Assembly (NCBI GenBank): GCA_034638255.1
Contig: JAWPGT010000012.1
Span: 434,001 to 498,000 of the forward strand
Reading direction: 5' to 3'
Source: Coprinus comatus
Lineage: Eukaryota > Basidiomycota > Agaricomycetes > Agaricales > Agaricaceae
Length of the DNA: 64,000 bases
Part shown: positions 59,756 to 64,000 of the stretch, one piece after another
How the letters are laid out: each line of letters opens with the position of its first letter
Numbering within the stretch: the first letter of the stretch is position 1
Notes under the pieces: generated by a model
Told to the model about the DNA's origin: nothing
The model's database searches: none
What the model saw: the letters and a program-made list of their open reading frames with translations, nothing else
Translations under genes and position numbers: made by a program

Positions 59756-61345
59756 CTACGCATCAGGATCCATAACAAGAGTATGAAAATTCGGAAACAC
59801 AAGTTCCTCTTCAACAGTTTTCCTAATCACATCTTGAATAAACCTTTCCACCCTAGTCACATTTTTCAAAACATGTTTATCAGCTTGTCCGATTTCGCTT
59901 TCGATAAATATAGAAGGTAATAATCTTTGACCGATTGGTAACAAGGGTTTTGTTGGACGGGAATAAGTTGTTGGGTTGTAACCGAATGGATTGTTGTTGT
60001 TATTTGTGGAGGTAGAGGTAGGGTTGGTTGATGGGATAGTTGAAGTTGTTGTGGACGTTGATGTTGAAGGTGTCGATAATTGAGGAGGTGGTGGTATATA
60101 AGAAGGTAAAGTTGGATTTCCAACCCCCAACGATGAATTAAATCCACCAAGTCCAAGGCCGGCGGTTCCCATAAGTATAGAATCATCCATTAATTCTGGC
60201 GGTGTAACACCAACTCCTTGACCATCAATAATACCGAAATTTGGATTCGAACTCGGATTGGGTTTGGGATTCAGAGGTGAGTTATTTGTGTTCGTATTCG
60301 ATGAAGAATCGGAATTAGATGCATTTGCGTTATTGGTATTTATATGGTTTGAGAGTTTCCTAGCTCCAGCAGGTCCATATGGATCAAGGTCGTCAAGAAT
60401 ACATAAATGAACTCGTTTACGTTCACCTTCATAAGCCACCGCTAATTCACCATTAAAAACCAAACCTGTTACTGATAATCGGATTGGAAGTGACATAAAC
60501 ATTGGGGATGGATAATTGATGAGAAGGGAGGTTTGTAGTGAGATTCGGAGATTTGAATGCCAATTTACATGGAAGGTGAAGTTGGAGATTGGGATGAGGA
60601 TTCGGTGGTGGAGGTGGTGGTTCTTGTTGAGGTGGTGGTTGCGGTTGTGAATGCCGAGAAGTAGAAGGGTAAGGTTTTCCAGCAGTGAATGTATGGGGAT
60701 TACCAAAACGAGTTCTTCAGCAGAACGTCTTTGAATAGGACTAGGTGGTGCGAATGGTGTTGACGGAGAAGGACTTCTGTAAATTGGAACTTCTACCGCA
60801 TTTCTATACGGTGATGAAGAACCATGCCCATGTCCATAATCTGCGAAGTTTGGTGGTCGACCTAACCCAGCGTTCCAAGTATCGGTAGAAGCTGGAACTG
60901 ATGCAGTTGCAAAGTAATCACCAGATCCTCCTCCAAGACTACTACCACCGGGTGGTGATAGGTATTGAGATGATGGTTGACGGGGTAGACTCCCAGTTCC
61001 AGATGAATTACTTACGTCGTACACCAGCCCTTCTAGAAACCCATTCAAATCCATCATCATCGTCCATACCCATACCTCCTTCAGTAACTTTTACAGCATC
61101 TCCAAAAGTTCCTCCACCACGTTCACGTTCCAGTTCATCCTCATCGTCTTCCAAAAAATCCGATAAATATCCCGTAGGTCAACAAGCTCTACATCTGGTG
61201 AATTTGAACCAAAGTCTAAAGATGTGACTTTGATAGGACCTATGAATGATGGCCTATCTGCTGTGTCTAGTTGCCTGTTAAGAAGAGTTACGAGGTTTGT
61301 GGAAAGTGAAGAATCGAGTTTGAGCCATTCGAGGTCTATTGACAT
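59756..61345 (-). CDS. MDM12: Mdm12, ERMES complex subunit (frame disturbed)
   Basis: Mdm12 is an SMP-domain lipid-transfer subunit linking ER and mitochondria. The N-terminus MSIDLEWLKLDSSLSTNLV, RPSFIGPIKVTSLDFGS, PDVELVDLRDIYR is unmistakable. The C-terminus is also conserved: INYPSPMFMSLPIRLSVTG, VFNGELAVAYEGERKRVHLC, ILDDLDPYGPAGARKL, SIFIESEIGQADKHVLKNVT and TVEEELVFPNFHTLV. After DIYR the conserved DFLEDDEDELERERGGGTFG continues in another frame, so one base seems missing near 61,160. An intron with a GTAAGT donor (from ~61,015) can restore frame before the Gly/Ser/Pro linker. A Pro-rich piece (HTFTAGKPYPSTSRHSQPQP) around 60,590-60,700 also reads in a different frame from its flanks. 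Two Asn/Ser/Thr-rich inserts lie in the C-terminal half. Confidence 0.88.
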
Positions 61346-62039
61346 TGTTAAAGTACCTGGTTAACAATTGTTGTAGACCCTAACCTTAACCATCACGCAT
61401 CATTCATGTGCTCAACACCATCAAACGTTTTGAGAGTTCTTTAGAGAGATAACCTGCTAGCGAAGTGCTTCGGTTGCAACACGGAATTTATACTCATCTC
61501 ATCAGAGTATAAGCTATTTTTTTGTGTTTAGAGGTTTAACTTAACAATATCACACTGCAGGGACAGTAGGGTATCCGATCCTCAAATACTTTCAAACAAA
61601 TTTCCATGAATTCTAAAGAACCAACGTTATCATCTTGTCGTCCACTCTCATCACATCCATTGTCTGCACTTTAACAATTTCCTTGTGTAAAAATGTCACC
61701 TTTAAACATCCAATGTTGTACGAATGTCAAATGTTCTCCTTTCCTTTTTCTTCAACTGGAACAATTTCGAAGGCGGTGTAGTTACCCACACATGAGACCT
61801 ATTCGTTGACCCTATTTCTGACTGGATAGACACGGCACACCACAGTAAGTGTCCAATTGTTCACTGTTTCTTTTTTGAGTACACATGTTCATTTTACTGT
61901 CTAGTGGTCCATCATTTTCCGTGGATTGCATTGTTCATATTGCAATAGTTGTCTAAACTCTCTAGTCAATAGAATTTGGGAGAGTTTAAAAGGGAGGGCG
62001 CACTACCTGTGCGAGAGTGCATCTATTCTTCTCTTGAGA
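61346..62039. other. intergenic, divergent promoter of MDM12 and F-box gene
   Basis: 694 nt between divergent start codons. No gene or clear motif identified. Confidence 0.5.
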
Positions 62040-63762
62040 ATGAATCCCAGCAATGTCCAAAGCGAATGCGAAGGTGTTCCGGGGTGCAATTATAGGAATT
62101 CGGTTATGGGCGTAAGTTACTCTCCATTCCCTCAAGCCCTCGTCTCTTGAGCTTACACAATCTCTTCTTTTTTTTTTTTAGGAAACATTTTGTACATGCG
62201 TCCTATACAAACCCGTTTCTTCTACTCTCCTCAACAACGACGGGATTCCAAACGAGATACTGGCAGAGATATTCTCTCTTATCGTAAAGAACAACGTCAA
62301 GAGTCCTTCGAGAGGTCTTACTTACGACTGGAAACTTCAACCAGCTGAAAACCGCGCTTCGTTCACTTTGCGTAACGTTTCTAAACGTTGGCGTTCGGTC
62401 GTTGATGATCCTTTATTATCGACTACATTCTCCAACCTACCCTATCCAATGATAGAGAAATACAAACCTGGAAATTCCACATCCGAAATTCAGTCTTTTC
62501 TTGCAAGGTCACGACAAGTACCACTCAGCTTGTACCTCCAGCCAATCCCATACGGTCATACTGAACGTCTATCACATACCGCGTTATTCGAGTTATTTTT
62601 GGGAGAAATCAATCGTTGGAAGACTTTAGATCTTGTCTTGGACCGAGAACTTCTCGAACGTCTTCTCTCTTTGGATTGTCAGAGTCTCCCGCCCCTCTCA
62701 TTGACTTCATTGGCAATTGGCGTGGTATCGGAAGATCTCTTTGAACCTCACGGAGCTTTAGAACAATTCACGAAACATGTCTTCAATTTATTTCCCAAAA
62801 TCAAACGGTTGGAATGGAATATTCATGGTCCTAGAGCTGCCGAGACTAATATTAACTTATTAATTCCTTGGAATCAATTGACGCACATCACCTTGGACCA
62901 TTCATCTATCCATTTCACTCAAGCGATCACATATTTATTGCCTTATTGCACTAACGCCATCTCCATTACTCTCCGTATCATTTGCGATGAGAAAAACCAC
63001 ACCGATAACTTGACCAGCATTGGACATGAAGATGATGAAAACGAAGACGAATATCTCAACTTTCTTTCCACAGGAGATATACCGGTTTTCAACTTTCCCA
63101 ATCTGATCAATTTCAGACTCTTCATCGATAGAGACTGCGCACAGTTCATTCAAGTCGTGAACGCCTCCAAACTTCGAACGTTTAATTTAGTCTTCACGGG
63201 TCGGGATGGTATCAATCGCTGGAAATTAGGAATGTTGACTCAGTACCTCGCAGGAACAAAACCTGGAAATTTGACGTGTGTCAGGGTATACGATCCGGTT
63301 TGCGCGCTCAGCTTTGACAATGACAATGATGATGATAATTCCACCGCCCAATTTTTCTCCTTCTGTCTTCAAAACCACATTACTGAATTCGAGTTCGTTT
63401 CAGCGCAGAAGTCTTCCAGAAAGTTGTACGATGCCATCGAAACGATTATTCCATACATGGTCACTAAAGAAGAGTATACGAGATTTAGAGAAAAATTGCA
63501 TGTAACATATGGCTTGGTAGGGGACGGGAACGAGATGACGACGGTATACTCGTGGGGGGTTGGACCTGAAGATCGACTCTCTGATAGTCGAGAGCTATTT
63601 GAACACACCCGTAAACGCAAGGTCCTAAAGCTATCAAAACCGCCGGCGGAATGGATGCAAACTGGTAACAAACCTTCCTTTTGGAAGTTCAGAGAGGGTT
63701 GGGCAGAGTTTCAAGTCGAGAATCCCATAGACTGGTGGGTTGAACATTTGTTTGTTTCATAA
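62040..63762 (+). CDS. F-box-like protein
   Basis: Two exons (62040..62111, 62182..63762) joined by a 70-nt intron with a T-rich end give 550 aa. The start MNPSNVQSECEGVPG is the only ATG in frame before the intron. The F-box is at residues ~43-100: GIPNEILAEIFSLIV, then FTLRNVSKRWRSVVDDPLLS. The C-terminal part has irregular leucine-rich segments (LPPLSLTSLAIGVVSE, FPKIKRLEWNIHG, WNQLTHITLDHSS, FPNLINFRLFID) and a Trp-rich end (GWAEFQVENPIDWWVEHLF). It is an inferred SCF adaptor with unknown substrate. It is not closely similar to the F-box genes at 4.4 kb or 8.3 kb. Confidence 0.82.
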
Positions 63763-64000
63763 GTAACAATCAGTCGGTATTGTGTCCAATTTAGATCTTC
63801 TAGTCCAAGTAGGGTGTGCAAGATAGCTAGTCTGTAACAGTTAGCAACACTGGAATAGAATACAAGGGCCTAAAATGAACCACTGTTCCTAGATATACAC
63901 ACTGCTCGAGATTTGAGTTCATTGATGGAGGTGATAGTGTTTTGTTTCAAAAATCTGTTTTATTATTTTCGAGAAAACAAGCTACTATTCACCCGAGATA

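Overview
The window reads as nuclear DNA of a filamentous basidiomycete, most likely an Agaricomycete. Genes are dense and split by many GT-AG introns of about 47-70 nt. The protein set is fungal: a Pns1 choline-transporter-like protein, ERMES subunit Mdm12, Vps11, Cox16, an Lsm14/Scd6 protein, CENP-C/Mif2, several divergent F-box proteins, and an NLR-like protein with an MLKL/HeLo-like N-terminus. I cannot name the species.

Layout. 1-14.4 kb holds the 3' part of a PNS1-like gene (+), an unrecognised conserved-looking gene (+), an F-box gene (-), mitochondrial tRNA thiouridylase SLM3/MTU1 (-), a decayed copy of CENP-C exon 1 (+), a second F-box gene (-), intact CENP-C/Mif2 (+) and a tandem CENP-C-like paralogue that keeps only the cupin end (+). 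14.4-37.2 kb is gene-poor: one isolated 249-aa protein gene (+, TATA box) and one decayed F-box gene (-), with no recognisable transposase or reverse transcriptase. 37.2-48.5 kb holds adenylosuccinate synthetase (-) divergent from COX16 (+), then VPS11 (+), a CCCH zinc-finger/coiled-coil protein (+) and a tRNA-Arg(ACG) (+). 49.1-56.8 kb holds the NLR-like gene (+), a basic-region protein (+) and an LSM14/SCD6 gene (+). 58.2-63.8 kb holds a second copy of the decayed F-box gene (-), MDM12 (-) and a third F-box gene (+).

Most notable. The NLR-like gene at 49137 encodes a protein that starts with the first eight residues of the mature histone H3 tail (ARTKQTAR), ahead of basic nuclear-localisation-like stretches, an MLKL-like helical bundle, an NB-ARC ATPase and TPR repeats. 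A histone-tail mimic on a putative cell-death receptor is, as far as I know, undescribed. Second is the CENP-C family cluster: an intact gene, a cupin-only paralogue with matching exon lengths, and a degenerate exon-1 copy that still carries the ACGCGT (MCB-like) upstream element.

Caveat. Several genes between 46.9 and 61.2 kb (the CCCH protein, the NLR, the basic-region protein and MDM12) show apparent single-base frame changes that introns do not easily explain. They may be assembly indels or real lesions. Genes outside that stretch splice cleanly with the exon coordinates given.
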